64,000 bases of DNA from Trebonia kvetii. Its GTDB lineage: Bacteria; Actinomycetota; Actinomycetes; Streptosporangiales; Streptosporangiaceae. The position numbers and the translations under genes were made by a program. The stretch lies in contig NZ_RPFW01000012.1 of assembly GCF_007827045.1 (NCBI RefSeq), forward strand, positions 62,001-126,000. Direction: 5' to 3'. Shown in pieces: positions 49,871-60,899 of the stretch (positions are counted from its first letter, which is position 1; every line of letters starts with the position of its first letter). The notes beneath the pieces were generated by a model. The model was given only the letters and a program-made list of their open reading frames with translations. It ran no database searches and had not been told where the DNA came from.

Positions 49871-50992
49871 TCAGTGCCGGGCGCGTGCGTGCCGCCGGGC
49901 GAGGCGCTTCGGGCTGGTCAGGAACCCGGCGCCCCAGCAGGTGTGCATCGCGGCGAGGACGAGCGGCACCCGCGCCCGCACGCTGACCGACACGTCCCTG
50001 GCGAACAGCGCCGCGACTCCGCTGACCCCGGCTAGGTAGACCGCGGGAATGACGAACCCGAGAGACAGGTACCGAACGGGTTCGGGCGCTCCCGCCCCGC
50101 CACCGATGACTCCCGCGAGCCCGACGGCCAGGCCGGCGGCGTTGAGCGCGGTCGCCACGGCAGGCGCCAGGTAGCGGGAGTTGACCGTCTCCGGGTACCG
50201 GCGCGCCACGACCCGCCGCCAGCGGCCGTACCTGAACTGCTGCTTCGCCAGGGTGCCGAGGGTGGCCCGCGGCCGGTAGGTGACCTTGAGGTCGGGGGTG
50301 AACCAGATCAGGCCGCCCGCCGCGCGGATCCGGTAGTTGAGCTCCCAGTCCTCCGCGATCAGCATGGTCTCGTCGTAGCCGCCGGCCCGCTCGATCGCCT
50401 TCCGCTGGTACACCCCGAGGTACACCGTGTCCGCGGGGCCCGCGTCGCCGCTCGTGTGGTTGGCGGCGGCGCCCATCCCGAACGACGAGGTCATCGCCCA
50501 GGCGACGGCCTGCTGGAACGGGGTGATCCCCTCCGCGGCCATCCAGCCGCCGACGTCGGCCGCGCCGGTCTCCATGAGCGCGCGGACGGCGGTCCGCAGA
50601 TAGCCGTCGGGGAGCATCGAGTGGGCGTCGATGCGGGTGATGATGTCATGCCGCGCCGTCTTCACCGCCGCGTTCATCGCCGTGGCGATCTGGCCGGAGG
50701 GATTGGGCACCACGGTGATCCGGTCGTCGTCGGCGGCGAGCTCGCGGGCGATCGCGTCGGTCCGGTCCTTGGACGGGCCGAGCGCGAGTACCAGCTCGAA
50801 TCCGCCCGGGTACTCCTGCCCCAGCACGGCGGCCACCGACTCGGCGAGGTGCCGCTCCTCGTTGAGCACCGGCATGACGACGGAGACAGCGGGAAGCACT
50901 GCCGGCTCCCCGGCGGAGTCATGGTCCGCGTGGGGAGCCAGCCGCTCCCGTTCGGGATGACGATCTTGATCTCTGCCGATGACGCCGGTCAC
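49871..50992 (-). CDS. Glycosyltransferase family 2 membrane-associated enzyme
   Basis: The 373-aa GT-A enzyme has the sugar-nucleotide fold start VSVVMPVLNEERHLAESVAAVLGQ, the DxD-like IDAHSMLPDGY (metal binding), and EDWELNYRIRAAGG (the ED catalytic region), followed by QFRYGRWRR (Q/RxxRW-like motif). Two C-terminal hydrophobic segments (ATALNAAGLAVGLAGVIGG, FVIPAVYLAGVSGVAALFA) anchor it. GTG at about 50992 (TGVIGRDQ) is preferred; the frame upstream to 51106 looks non-coding. It probably builds a surface polysaccharide or glycolipid with the neighbouring genes. Confidence 0.85.
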   Translation of the reverse strand: MTGVIGRDQDRHPERERLAPHADHDSAGEPAVLPAVSVVMPVLNEERHLAESVAAVLGQEYPGGFELVLALGPSKDRTDAIARELAADDDRITVVPNPSGQIATAMNAAVKTARHDIITRIDAHSMLPDGYLRTAVRALMETGAADVGGWMAAEGITPFQQAVAWAMTSSFGMGAAANHTSGDAGPADTVYLGVYQRKAIERAGGYDETMLIAEDWELNYRIRAAGGLIWFTPDLKVTYRPRATLGTLAKQQFRYGRWRRVVARRYPETVNSRYLAPAVATALNAAGLAVGLAGVIGGGAGAPEPVRYLSLGFVIPAVYLAGVSGVAALFARDVSVSVRARVPLVLAAMHTCWGAGFLTSPKRLARRHARARH

Positions 50993-51165
50993 GGTAAGCA
51001 GTTTAGGCGGCCATGCCGGACTGGGGGTCGCACCCAGACTTTCCGTCCGGTGGGGGCGGGCCGATACGATGGCGCTTCTTGCCATCGGCCCGCCCACGCC
51101 GGACATCGGGGGCCAGGGGGGACGGGGAGCGGGAGCCCCCCGTGCCGGAAGTCCGTCCCCCCGGG

Positions 51166-52470
51166 CTACAACTGCGTGTCTTCGAGCAGATCGGTGACGA
51201 GGGCGGCGATCGCAGAGCGCTCGCTTCTGGTGAGGGTGACGTGCGCGAACAGCGGGTGGCCCTTGAGCTTCTCGATCACCGCTATCACGCCGTCGTGCCT
51301 GCCGACGCGCAGGTTGTCACGCTGCGCGATGTCGTGGGTGAGCACGACCCGGGAGCCGGTGCCGATCCGTGACAGCACGGTGAGCAGCACGCCGCGCTCG
51401 AGCGACTGCGCCTCGTCGACGATGACGAACGCGTCGTGCAGGCTCCGGCCGCGGATGTGCGTCAGCGGCAGGACCTCGAACATGTCACGGGCGACCAGCT
51501 CGTCGATCACGTCCTGGGTGGTGACCGACGAGAGCGTGTCGTAGACCGCCTGCGCCCACGGGCCCATCTTCTCGGCCTCTGAGCCAGGCAGGTAGCCAAG
51601 GTCCTGGCCGCCGACCGGGTACAGCGGCCGGAACACGATGACCTTGCGGTGCTGCCTGCGCTCCATGACCGCCTCGAGGCCGGCGCACAGCGCGAGCGCC
51701 GACTTGCCGGTTCCCGCGCGGCCGCCCATGCTCACGATGCCGATGTCGGGGTCGAGCAGCAGGTCGAGCGCGACCCGCTGCTCGGCGGACCGCCCGTGCA
51801 GGCCGAACGCCTCCCGGTCGCCGCGGACCAGCTGTATCTGCTTGTCTGGCCGCACCCTGGCCAGCGCGCTCGCGCTGCCGGTATGCAGCACGAGCCCGGT
51901 GTGGCAGGGTAGATCGCGGGCGGCTGCGCAGTCCAGTGTGCCGTGTTCGTACAGTTCCTCTACCTCGGCCGAGCTGACGCCGAGCTCGGCCATGCCGGTC
52001 CAGCCCGAGTCGACGGGCAGCTCGGCCCGGTACTCCTGTACCTCGAGACCTATCGACGCCGCCTTGATCCGCAGCGGCATGTCCTTGCTGATGAGGACCA
52101 CGTCGTGGCCTTCGTTGGCGAGGGAGCGTGCCACGGACAGGATCCGCGTGTCGTTGTCCCCGAGCCGGAAGCCGGCCGGGAGCACCTGCGCGTCGATGTG
52201 GTTGAGCTCCACCCGGGCGGTGCCGCCGAGATCCCCGACTGAGATCTCGTCGTCAAGCCGGCCGTGGGTGATGCGGAGGTCATCGAGGTAACGGAGGGCC
52301 TGACGGGCGAAGTAGCCCAGCTCAGGGTGGTGACGCTTGGCTTCGAGCTCGGTGATCACCACGACCGGGATGACGACGTGGTGTTCGGCGAATCTGGTGA
52401 AAGACGCCGGGTCAGCGAGCAGGACGCTGGTGTCGAGGACGTACGTACGACGGTGCACAGAGTTGGCCAC
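51166..52470 (-). CDS. phoH2: PhoH2-type PIN-PhoH RNase/helicase
   Basis: The 434-aa protein fuses an N-terminal PIN RNase domain (YVLDTSVLLADPASF with the first acidic residue, ITELEAKR, DNDTRILSVA and DVVLISKD; residues 8-150) to a C-terminal PhoH ATPase (Walker A GRAGTGKSALA at about 253-263, Walker B FVIVDEAQS). In mycobacteria PhoH2 of the same length and plan is an RNA helicase and sequence-specific RNase. GTG 52470 has GGGGAG upstream. A short minus-strand frame (52471-52659) ends exactly at its start codon, where mycobacteria place the phoAT antitoxin gene, but that frame is not convincing as a gene. Confidence 0.92.
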   Translation of the reverse strand: MANSVHRRTYVLDTSVLLADPASFTRFAEHHVVIPVVVITELEAKRHHPELGYFARQALRYLDDLRITHGRLDDEISVGDLGGTARVELNHIDAQVLPAGFRLGDNDTRILSVARSLANEGHDVVLISKDMPLRIKAASIGLEVQEYRAELPVDSGWTGMAELGVSSAEVEELYEHGTLDCAAARDLPCHTGLVLHTGSASALARVRPDKQIQLVRGDREAFGLHGRSAEQRVALDLLLDPDIGIVSMGGRAGTGKSALALCAGLEAVMERRQHRKVIVFRPLYPVGGQDLGYLPGSEAEKMGPWAQAVYDTLSSVTTQDVIDELVARDMFEVLPLTHIRGRSLHDAFVIVDEAQSLERGVLLTVLSRIGTGSRVVLTHDIAQRDNLRVGRHDGVIAVIEKLKGHPLFAHVTLTRSERSAIAALVTDLLEDTQL

Positions 52471-52756
52471 TCAAACTCCCCTGGGCGCCGGCTCGGAACC
52501 CGGCGCCGCGGACAGGACACCGTTGCCCCGGGTCCTCCGGGACAAACGTGTCGGATGGACCGGGGCTGCCCCCCAGACGAGGGCCGCGCCGGCCCTCTCG
52601 TCGCACGTAGCGATCTCAGGGGGCCTCCCGCGGGGACGGCCTGGGGAGCCGTCCGCCACTACCGAAGGTACCCATGATCAGGAGATCTTTAAAGTCCCAA
52701 CTTCCGCAGGACCGAGCACGGGGAGTTGCCATCCCGGGAGATCCCGGGAGAAATGA

Positions 52757-53518
52757 CTAAGCGCCGAACCGCCGGTTGCGCTCAGAATACGAGCGCAGTG
52801 CGCGCAGGAAGTCGACCCGGCGGAAGGCGGGCCAGTAGGCGTCGCAGAAGTAAAACTCGGAATGCGTGGACTGCCACAGCAGGAACCCGCCAAGCCGCTG
52901 CTCGCCGCTTGTCCTGATCACCAGGTCCGGGTCCGGCTGGCCGGCCGTGTACAGGTGCTCGGCGATGTGCTCAACGTCGAGCAGCTCGGCGAGCTGCTCG
53001 ATGGTGGTGCCCTTGCTCGCGTGCTCCATCAGCAGGCTGCGCACCGCGTCCGCGATCTCGCGCCGCCCGCCGTAGCCGACCGCCACGTTGACCAGCAGGC
53101 CAGGGTTGCCCGCGGTCGCGTCGGCGGCCTGCTTGAGCACGCGGGCGGTGTGGTCGGGCAGCAGGTCGAGTGCGCCAACCGGGTTCACGTGCCAGCCCTC
53201 GTCCACCAGGCCGGTGACGGTGTCCTCGATGATCGCGAGCAGCGGGCCGAGCTCCTCTTCCTCGCGGCTGAGGTTGTCGGTCGACAGCAGCCACAGGGTG
53301 ACCACCTCGACGCCGGCGCCCTTGCACCACTGGAGCAGCTCGAAAATCTTGTCGGCACCCTTGCGGTGGCCCTTGCTGACGTCGGTGTGCCCGGCTGACC
53401 TGGCCCAGCGACGGTTTCCGTCGCACATGACCCCGACGTGCCGGGGTATCCCCTTGCCTGCAAGGGATGACTCAAGCCGCCGCGCGTACAGCCGGTACAC
53501 CAGGTCGCGGAATCCCAT
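52757..53518 (-). CDS. Isoprenyl transferase (cis-prenyl diphosphate synthase)
   Basis: The 253-aa protein is a Z-type prenyl transferase of the UppS family: MCDGNRRWARSAG at 31-43 holds the catalytic Asp and phosphate contacts, LLSTDNLSREEEEL is the substrate-length region, and RTSGEQRLGGFLLWQSTHSEF holds the conserved Arg/Ser/Glu. The form (STDNLSREEEEL) is closer to the short-chain Z-farnesyl diphosphate synthase (Rv1086-like) than to the long-chain decaprenyl enzyme. It makes a lipid carrier precursor for cell-wall synthesis. It lies 286 bp upstream of phoH2. Confidence 0.92.
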   Translation of the reverse strand: MGFRDLVYRLYARRLESSLAGKGIPRHVGVMCDGNRRWARSAGHTDVSKGHRKGADKIFELLQWCKGAGVEVVTLWLLSTDNLSREEEELGPLLAIIEDTVTGLVDEGWHVNPVGALDLLPDHTARVLKQAADATAGNPGLLVNVAVGYGGRREIADAVRSLLMEHASKGTTIEQLAELLDVEHIAEHLYTAGQPDPDLVIRTSGEQRLGGFLLWQSTHSEFYFCDAYWPAFRRVDFLRALRSYSERNRRFGA

Positions 53519-53696
53519 GAACCGACCTTCCTCGCGGCAGCGCGAACATCGTCACAGTAAAAGAGGTTCGTCTCCTGCCAAGGTATCCGACCCTGGCGTA
53601 GTGACATGCCGCATTGCCTGAGAGGCAGGTGAGAGAGGAGGTAATTAACGTGTCGTTTCCCTGGACGACTTTCCGTGGCGACTGCCGGACGCGGGC

Positions 53697-54197
53697 TCAG
53701 ATTCTGGTCTCTCCAGCGGGGCCCTGTGCCCGTACCTCCTCGACGCGGCGCAGCGCGTCGCGAAGCTCGGCCAGCCAGGCGTCCGCGTGCTCTCCGGTCA
53801 GCCGGACGCACCAGGCGAGCGCGTCTGACCTGGACCTGGCGACGCCGGCGTCCACCAGGGTGTCGAGCACCCGCCGCTCGGACTGCCTGAGGCGGGTCAT
53901 GACGGGGACGGACAGCGTGGTGAACATCTCACTCACCGCGCCGCACTTCGCGCCCCAGGCGACCTTCTTGCCGAACTTGCGCTCCGCCTCGCGGGCGATC
54001 TCGATCCGGCGCGCGCGGGTGTCCTCGCGGAACCGCTTGATCCTGCCGTCAGCCGCCGACTCCGCGTCGTCCGACTCCGGCTCGGCCAGCGTACCGAGCA
54101 CCGTGATCTCCTCACGGTCCACGATGACCTCGGCCGGCTCGGTGAACCATTCATCGGGGAGCCGTCCCCGGAACCAGGAAACTATCTCTGTACTCAT
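53697..54197 (-). CDS. Conserved actinobacterial protein of unknown function
   Basis: The 166-aa soluble protein is rich in charged residues. Its N-terminus (VSWFRGRLPDEWFTEPAEVI) is followed by a beta segment VIVDREEITVLGTL, a long basic helix (RIKRFREDTRARRIEIAREAERKFG), and a helical C-terminal half (TRLRQSERRVLDTLVDAGVA, then RSRSDALAWCVRLTGEHADAW). The C-terminal pattern recalls ribbon-helix-helix or DNA-associated proteins, but no known domain could be named. ATG 54197 is the start. Confidence 0.7.
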   Translation of the reverse strand: MSTEIVSWFRGRLPDEWFTEPAEVIVDREEITVLGTLAEPESDDAESAADGRIKRFREDTRARRIEIAREAERKFGKKVAWGAKCGAVSEMFTTLSVPVMTRLRQSERRVLDTLVDAGVARSRSDALAWCVRLTGEHADAWLAELRDALRRVEEVRAQGPAGETRI

Positions 54198-54290
54198 GAT
54201 TACATGATTACTCTGTAACAGTCGTACGTCAACCCGGACACGGCACTGCCCCCGGCGCTATGGATGCCGGGGGCAGCTACCTTGGCTTAG

Positions 54291-56384
54291 TCAGAGGATT
54301 TCGATGAGGGCCAGGTTGTACGGGTCCGTGCCTGGCTCGATGTCGTTGATCGTCACCTTCGTCCCGGCCGTTTGCGTGGCCGTTCTGGTCGCCTGCACCC
54401 AGTAGGTGTCGCCCGACCGGTCTCCGGTCTGGTGCACGAGCACCTGGCCAGCACCGGGGGTTCTCGGTGTGGTCTTCACCCAGTCGTCGCCGACAGCGAA
54501 GACCCACGACCCGGCGCGGCTCGTCCGGAGCGACCCGGCCGGCGCGCCCCTGCTCGAGTGCACCGTCGCGTGCCTGCCGACGCCCGAGGCGTTCTTATAG
54601 GCCACTACGGTGATCTCCACCGGCCAGCCGCGGTATTTCGCCGTCGCGGAGATCTTGAGCCGCGATACCGTGCCGGTCACCCTCGCGTACCAGACCTCGG
54701 CATCGCCCCGTCCGGCATCGGTCCTAGCCAGGAGCGTCCACTTCAGGCCCCTGGTGGACACGACCGCGAGCTGGGCTTTCCGCTGCGGCCCCTTGCCGGC
54801 CACGTAGGCGACAAGCAGGTCGCTCTTGGCCTTAGTGGAGATACTGGTCGAGACCGAGGTCTTGCCGAGCGCGCTCACGATCTTGTCGACGGACGGCCCC
54901 GGCGCTGGTGGTGGTGGCGGCGGAGGTGCCGCCGTCACCGTCTGTACCTCGCCAGTCGGTCCGCAGGTGCTCGCGGACGCGGCGTTCTTCGCGTCACCCG
55001 AGTAGGAGGCCTTCCAGTAATACGTTCCCGCGGCCGTGAGGGTCACCGCGTCGGACGGCGGCAGCGTGCCCGGCGTGCCGATGGCCTGCGCCGCCCGGGC
55101 GACCGCCACGGTGCTGCACGCGGCGTCCGAGTACACGGTGTAGGTAACTGTCCCTGTCGCGGCCGCCGCGTTGGCGCCGGCCAGCGTCGCCGAATCCTGC
55201 ACGGCCGTGCCCGACGGCACGGTGATGGCCGTCCCCGTCCGGGCGCCGCCTGCGAGGGAGGTGGTCACCGTGGTCGCCGCGGGCGGCGGAGGCGGCGGAG
55301 GCGGCGGCGTCCCCGTACTCATCTGGCAGGCGCCCGACGCGTTATCCCACAGGGACTGCACGGCGAAGCTTCCGGTGGACAGCGTGATGTCCCCGCGCGG
55401 CTCGTTGCCGCCCCATGAGTTCTGCCCGCCCCAAGCGCACTTGTCCCCGATCTCACCGCCGCTCACGGTGTCGGCCGTGTCGATCCATCCGGAATACGGC
55501 TGGGGATCGGTGATCGACTCCGCGTATTCGTGGCCGCTGACGGTGCCGAACCCGTCGTAGGTGCCTGCGGTGCCCGCGTTGATCCAGTTCTCACCGCAGT
55601 TCGGCGCGTCAAGCAGGTAGGGCAGATTGGTGAAGGAAAGCTCTCCGCCGGAATACGTCGCGGCACTGTGCCAGGCGCAATACATGGCAGGTACCGGCTG
55701 GCAGGAACTGCCAGCGAACCCGTCGGAGAAGCAGGTGCCTGACTGCGAGGCGACCACGACCTGACTGTTGGCCGTGTCCACGGTGCCGTCGGCGGCGACC
55801 GCCTCGGCGGCGAGGTCGTCGGGGGTCACGTCGGCGGGCGGCGTGCTGGTGTCGATTGCCGAGCCGGCCAGTACCGCACCGCTGAACGCTGGCTTCCCGC
55901 TGCCGTCGCCATACTGCGACGTGATCGTCGACCACGTGTCGCTGCCCGTCCCGAGGCCCCGATAGAAGCTGAGCAGGTAGGCCGCCGCGGCCTCCTCGCC
56001 CGTGTCGGTCTGCCAACTGGGTCCCCAGAAGACCACGTACACCTTCGGGCTGTGCTGCACCGGCCCGCCGTGGTACGGCAGGTTGCAATCCGGCTCGGCG
56101 CACGCGGCGGCGGGACTGCTCACCTTGCCCGTGAGCCGGGTCGTGGCGCGGGCCGGAATGTGATCACCGATGCCGGGGACGATGCCCGCTTCAGGCCCTG
56201 CCGTAACGTGACCGCTCGCCCGCTCAAATTGAGCGTGCAGGTTAACCCTTGAGACCTGGGACATCACCGGGACGGCCGCCGGACTCGCCGTCGCGGCGCT
56301 GGCCGCAACCGGGAGTGCCGCCATCGTAATGATGGCGACAATAAACGAGATAATCACACAGAATTTCAAATGAAACCTGGACAT
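54291..56384 (-). CDS. Secreted multidomain protein with metalloprotease-like N-terminal domain
   Basis: The 697-aa protein has a signal peptide (FIVAIITMAALPVAASAATA). The first domain (about 105-350) contains KVYVVFWGPSWQTDTGEE and GTVSGHEYAESITDP, where HEYAE is a zinc-protease-like H-E-x-x-E variant. A poly-proline linker leads to an Ig-like or beta-sandwich domain (about 365-490) and a second poly-proline linker to a C-terminal beta domain (about 510-697). The domain joins with proline spacers suggest wall-anchored or extracellular use. Activity is unproven. ATG 56384. Confidence 0.75.
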   Translation of the reverse strand: MSRFHLKFCVIISFIVAIITMAALPVAASAATASPAAVPVMSQVSRVNLHAQFERASGHVTAGPEAGIVPGIGDHIPARATTRLTGKVSSPAAACAEPDCNLPYHGGPVQHSPKVYVVFWGPSWQTDTGEEAAAAYLLSFYRGLGTGSDTWSTITSQYGDGSGKPAFSGAVLAGSAIDTSTPPADVTPDDLAAEAVAADGTVDTANSQVVVASQSGTCFSDGFAGSSCQPVPAMYCAWHSAATYSGGELSFTNLPYLLDAPNCGENWINAGTAGTYDGFGTVSGHEYAESITDPQPYSGWIDTADTVSGGEIGDKCAWGGQNSWGGNEPRGDITLSTGSFAVQSLWDNASGACQMSTGTPPPPPPPPPAATTVTTSLAGGARTGTAITVPSGTAVQDSATLAGANAAAATGTVTYTVYSDAACSTVAVARAAQAIGTPGTLPPSDAVTLTAAGTYYWKASYSGDAKNAASASTCGPTGEVQTVTAAPPPPPPPAPGPSVDKIVSALGKTSVSTSISTKAKSDLLVAYVAGKGPQRKAQLAVVSTRGLKWTLLARTDAGRGDAEVWYARVTGTVSRLKISATAKYRGWPVEITVVAYKNASGVGRHATVHSSRGAPAGSLRTSRAGSWVFAVGDDWVKTTPRTPGAGQVLVHQTGDRSGDTYWVQATRTATQTAGTKVTINDIEPGTDPYNLALIEIL

Positions 56385-56524
56385 GCCCGCCCCGCATTCC
56401 CGGTCAGGAAATTATGATTTCCATATTAACGCTAAATGATAATCCGGCAATACGCGCGGTCAAGAAACATATAATAAGAATCCATCACGGCGGGGAATTT
56501 GGCCGGGCGTCCCGCCAGGATGGC

Positions 56525-57919
56525 TCAGGCCACTCCGCCGGCCACCGCGGCTGCCCGGGCCGGGCTCACCCGGATCGCGCCAGCGAACTCCGTGCCGAAG
56601 GCGGCGGGCACCACTTCGACGTTCTCGCCCGGCTGGGGAGCCTGGATCATCCAGCCGTTACCAAGGTAGATGGCAACGTGCGAGATGTAATTGGGCGCGG
56701 TCGGATCAGTGTGGTAGAAGAGCAGGTCACCCGGCTGGAGCTGGCTGACGGGCACGGCTGGCCCGGACAGGGCCTGGTCGGCGGCGACGCGCGGCATGTC
56801 GATGCCCGCCTGCGCAAAGGACCACTGCACCAAGCCGGAGCAGTCGAAGGACGTGGGTCCCTCCGCACCCCAGACATACGGCATCCCCTTGCGGCTCATC
56901 GCGGCGCTCAGCATGGCGTTTATCGCCGTCGCGGGCGCCGCGGCCGAGGTCACCGAGCCGGCCCCGGCCTGGCCCGAGCTGACGAGCGAGACAAGCTGCT
57001 CCACCCCGGCGCCCTTGGGCAGCAGCTTCCCGATGGCGGCGACGTCGGCGGTGAAGTTCTCCGTCCGCATGCTGACAACGATCGCGTTGCCGGCCGGCGC
57101 GCCAAGCTGGCGGGCGGTCGCGTCCGACATCACCGCGTTGACCCCGCCGATGCCGAGCGTGCCGAAGGCCACCACGGGCAGCCGCTTCGTCACGGCGCCG
57201 CTCGCGACGACGGATCCGCCAAGCGGAATCTTGTCCAGCCTGCCCATCGTGTAGGACAGCGCGATGCCGCCGTCGGCCACGCCCTGCCACAGGGCGCTTG
57301 CCTTACCTGTCGGCTTCGCGGCGAACGAGCGGAACTGCGACGGGTCGACGCCCACGACCGCGGTGTCGGACCCGTTGATCCGCATCCTGACTGCCTCGAT
57401 CCGCTCGGCCGCGACCATGCCGGGCAGCGCGGTGACCGCGCCGAGCAGCGAATGCGGCAGCGAGAACGGCGCGACGATGAGCAGGTCCGCCTGGACCGTC
57501 TGGCGCAGCGGCGCGACCACCGCGTGCCGCGCGGCCGCCTTCTCCCCCGGCGCCGTGACCACGGGAACGGGTGACCCGGCGAGCAGCCGGGCGCCGGACA
57601 TGAGCGTGAGCGGCACTCCCGCTATGACGGGCGCGCTGCCGGTCGACGGCCGCACCCTGGGCAGATTAAGCGGCGTGCCCGTAGCCGCGAAATCCCCGTG
57701 CGGCGGGCCGCTGAGCACGGCGACAAGGCCGCCGGTGACCGTGCCTGCCGCCGCGAGCACGGCGATGCCGGCCGACAGCATCCGCCGCCGGCCGCCACGC
57801 CTGATTGCCCGCGCTAGTCGCCGGCCCCCCTCGGTCAGCACATCGCCACCTTGCCGTAATAAACGGTCATAAGTCCAGCCACGCTCGCCCCGTTCAGCCG
57901 ACGGGCGCTGACTGTTCAC
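56525..57919 (-). CDS. NlpC/P60-family peptidoglycan hydrolase
   Basis: The 464-aa protein has a basic cytoplasmic start, one membrane or signal segment (MLSAGIAVLAAAGTVTGGLVAVL, about residues 47-69), a long unassigned region, and a C-terminal NlpC/P60 domain: PYVWGAEGPTSFDCSGLVQ with catalytic Cys, LQPGDLLFYHT, then SHVAIYLGNGWM with catalytic His and a PQPGENVE stretch. It cleaves peptide bonds in peptidoglycan (D-Glu/meso-DAP type). GTG 57919 begins the protein (NSQRPSAERG). Confidence 0.87.
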   Translation of the reverse strand: MNSQRPSAERGERGWTYDRLLRQGGDVLTEGGRRLARAIRRGGRRRMLSAGIAVLAAAGTVTGGLVAVLSGPPHGDFAATGTPLNLPRVRPSTGSAPVIAGVPLTLMSGARLLAGSPVPVVTAPGEKAAARHAVVAPLRQTVQADLLIVAPFSLPHSLLGAVTALPGMVAAERIEAVRMRINGSDTAVVGVDPSQFRSFAAKPTGKASALWQGVADGGIALSYTMGRLDKIPLGGSVVASGAVTKRLPVVAFGTLGIGGVNAVMSDATARQLGAPAGNAIVVSMRTENFTADVAAIGKLLPKGAGVEQLVSLVSSGQAGAGSVTSAAAPATAINAMLSAAMSRKGMPYVWGAEGPTSFDCSGLVQWSFAQAGIDMPRVAADQALSGPAVPVSQLQPGDLLFYHTDPTAPNYISHVAIYLGNGWMIQAPQPGENVEVVPAAFGTEFAGAIRVSPARAAAVAGGVA

Positions 57920-57974
57920 CAGGAAGACGAATACCCCGGCTCGGAGGTTGTCAGGCCTGGCGACGCATCACGAT

Positions 57975-58016
57975 GGTGGACGTTTAGGTACACGCGGATG
58001 TACCCAAACGTCCACC
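57975..58016. terminator. Long inverted repeat between two minus-strand genes
   Basis: GGTGGACGTTT-a-GGTACA and TGTACC-c-AAACGTCCACC form a 17-bp stem with one mismatch and a 6-nt loop. It lies just downstream of the DUF255 gene stop and 55 bp before the NlpC/P60 start. It could terminate the first or regulate the second; the lack of a U-tract leaves both open. Confidence 0.6.
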
Positions 58017-58023
58017 GTCACGA

Positions 58024-60033
<2,010 letters not shown>

Positions 60034-60071
60034 GGCTTCAATTCTTTAATACGGAACGGGTGCGGCGTACT

Positions 60072-60899
60072 CTAGGCCCCCACCGCGCCGCGCACGGAGT
60101 GGCCGGCCAGGGCGCGGGCGCCGAGTCCGACGAGGTAAAAGGCGGCGCCGATGACGCCGACGAAGAAGCCGAGCGGCCAGTTGGTCCGGTAGGAAAGGGC
60201 GATCGAGAGCCAGACGGTGGCCAGCGCGATCGCCACGGACAGCGCCATGGCGGCGCCGGGCCGCGCGGTGACCGAGCGGGCCGCCGCGGCCGGCCCGATC
60301 ATCAGGCTGAACATCAGCAGCGCGCCGACCACCGGCACGGTCATGGACGTGGCAAGAGCCATGACGATCAGGAAGTACAGCTCGACCCGCCGGTTGGATA
60401 CGCCGCGGGCCTCGGCCACCTCGGGCAGCGCGCTGGTGAGCATGAGCGGGCGGAATGCCACCCCGATCGCGATGGCCGCCGCGATGCCCAGGCCGACGAT
60501 GGGCAGCACCTCGGTCCTGCTGACCCCGAACACCTCGCCGAACAGCAGCGAGTAGGTCTCCTCCGCGTACTGGGTGCTCACGCTGACGAACAGGGCGCCA
60601 AGGCCGAGCATGACCACGAGCGTGAGCGCGGTCACCACGTCGTGGCGGCCCTTGCGGCCGCGTCCCTCCGAGCCGAGCAGGCCGATGCCGAGCGCGCCGC
60701 CCACCGCGAAGACCGCGAGGCCCCACAGCACGTTGATGCCGAGCAGGCCGGCGCCGGCCGCGCCGGCGAACGCGCCGTTCGGTATGGCGTGCGCGGCGAA
60801 CGTGGAACCGCGAAGCACCGCGAAGAAGCCGGTGATCCCCGCGATCACCGCGACCACCGACCCCGCGATCCAAGTGTTCATCATCAGCGGGCTAAACAC
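60072..60899 (-). CDS. Zinc/manganese ABC transporter permease (ABC-3 family)
   Basis: The 275-aa membrane protein belongs to the ABC-3 (ZnuB/MntB) permeases, with about eight helices and segments AGSVVAVIAGITGFFAVLRG and ALLMFSLMIGPAAAARSVT. The stretch FAAHAIPNGAFAGAAGAGLL is the conserved N-terminal family block. GTG 60899 overlaps the preceding permease gene by 8 bp. With that permease it probably forms a heterodimeric channel in place of a ZnuB homodimer. Confidence 0.9.
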   Translation of the reverse strand: MFSPLMMNTWIAGSVVAVIAGITGFFAVLRGSTFAAHAIPNGAFAGAAGAGLLGINVLWGLAVFAVGGALGIGLLGSEGRGRKGRHDVVTALTLVVMLGLGALFVSVSTQYAEETYSLLFGEVFGVSRTEVLPIVGLGIAAAIAIGVAFRPLMLTSALPEVAEARGVSNRRVELYFLIVMALATSMTVPVVGALLMFSLMIGPAAAARSVTARPGAAMALSVAIALATVWLSIALSYRTNWPLGFFVGVIGAAFYLVGLGARALAGHSVRGAVGA

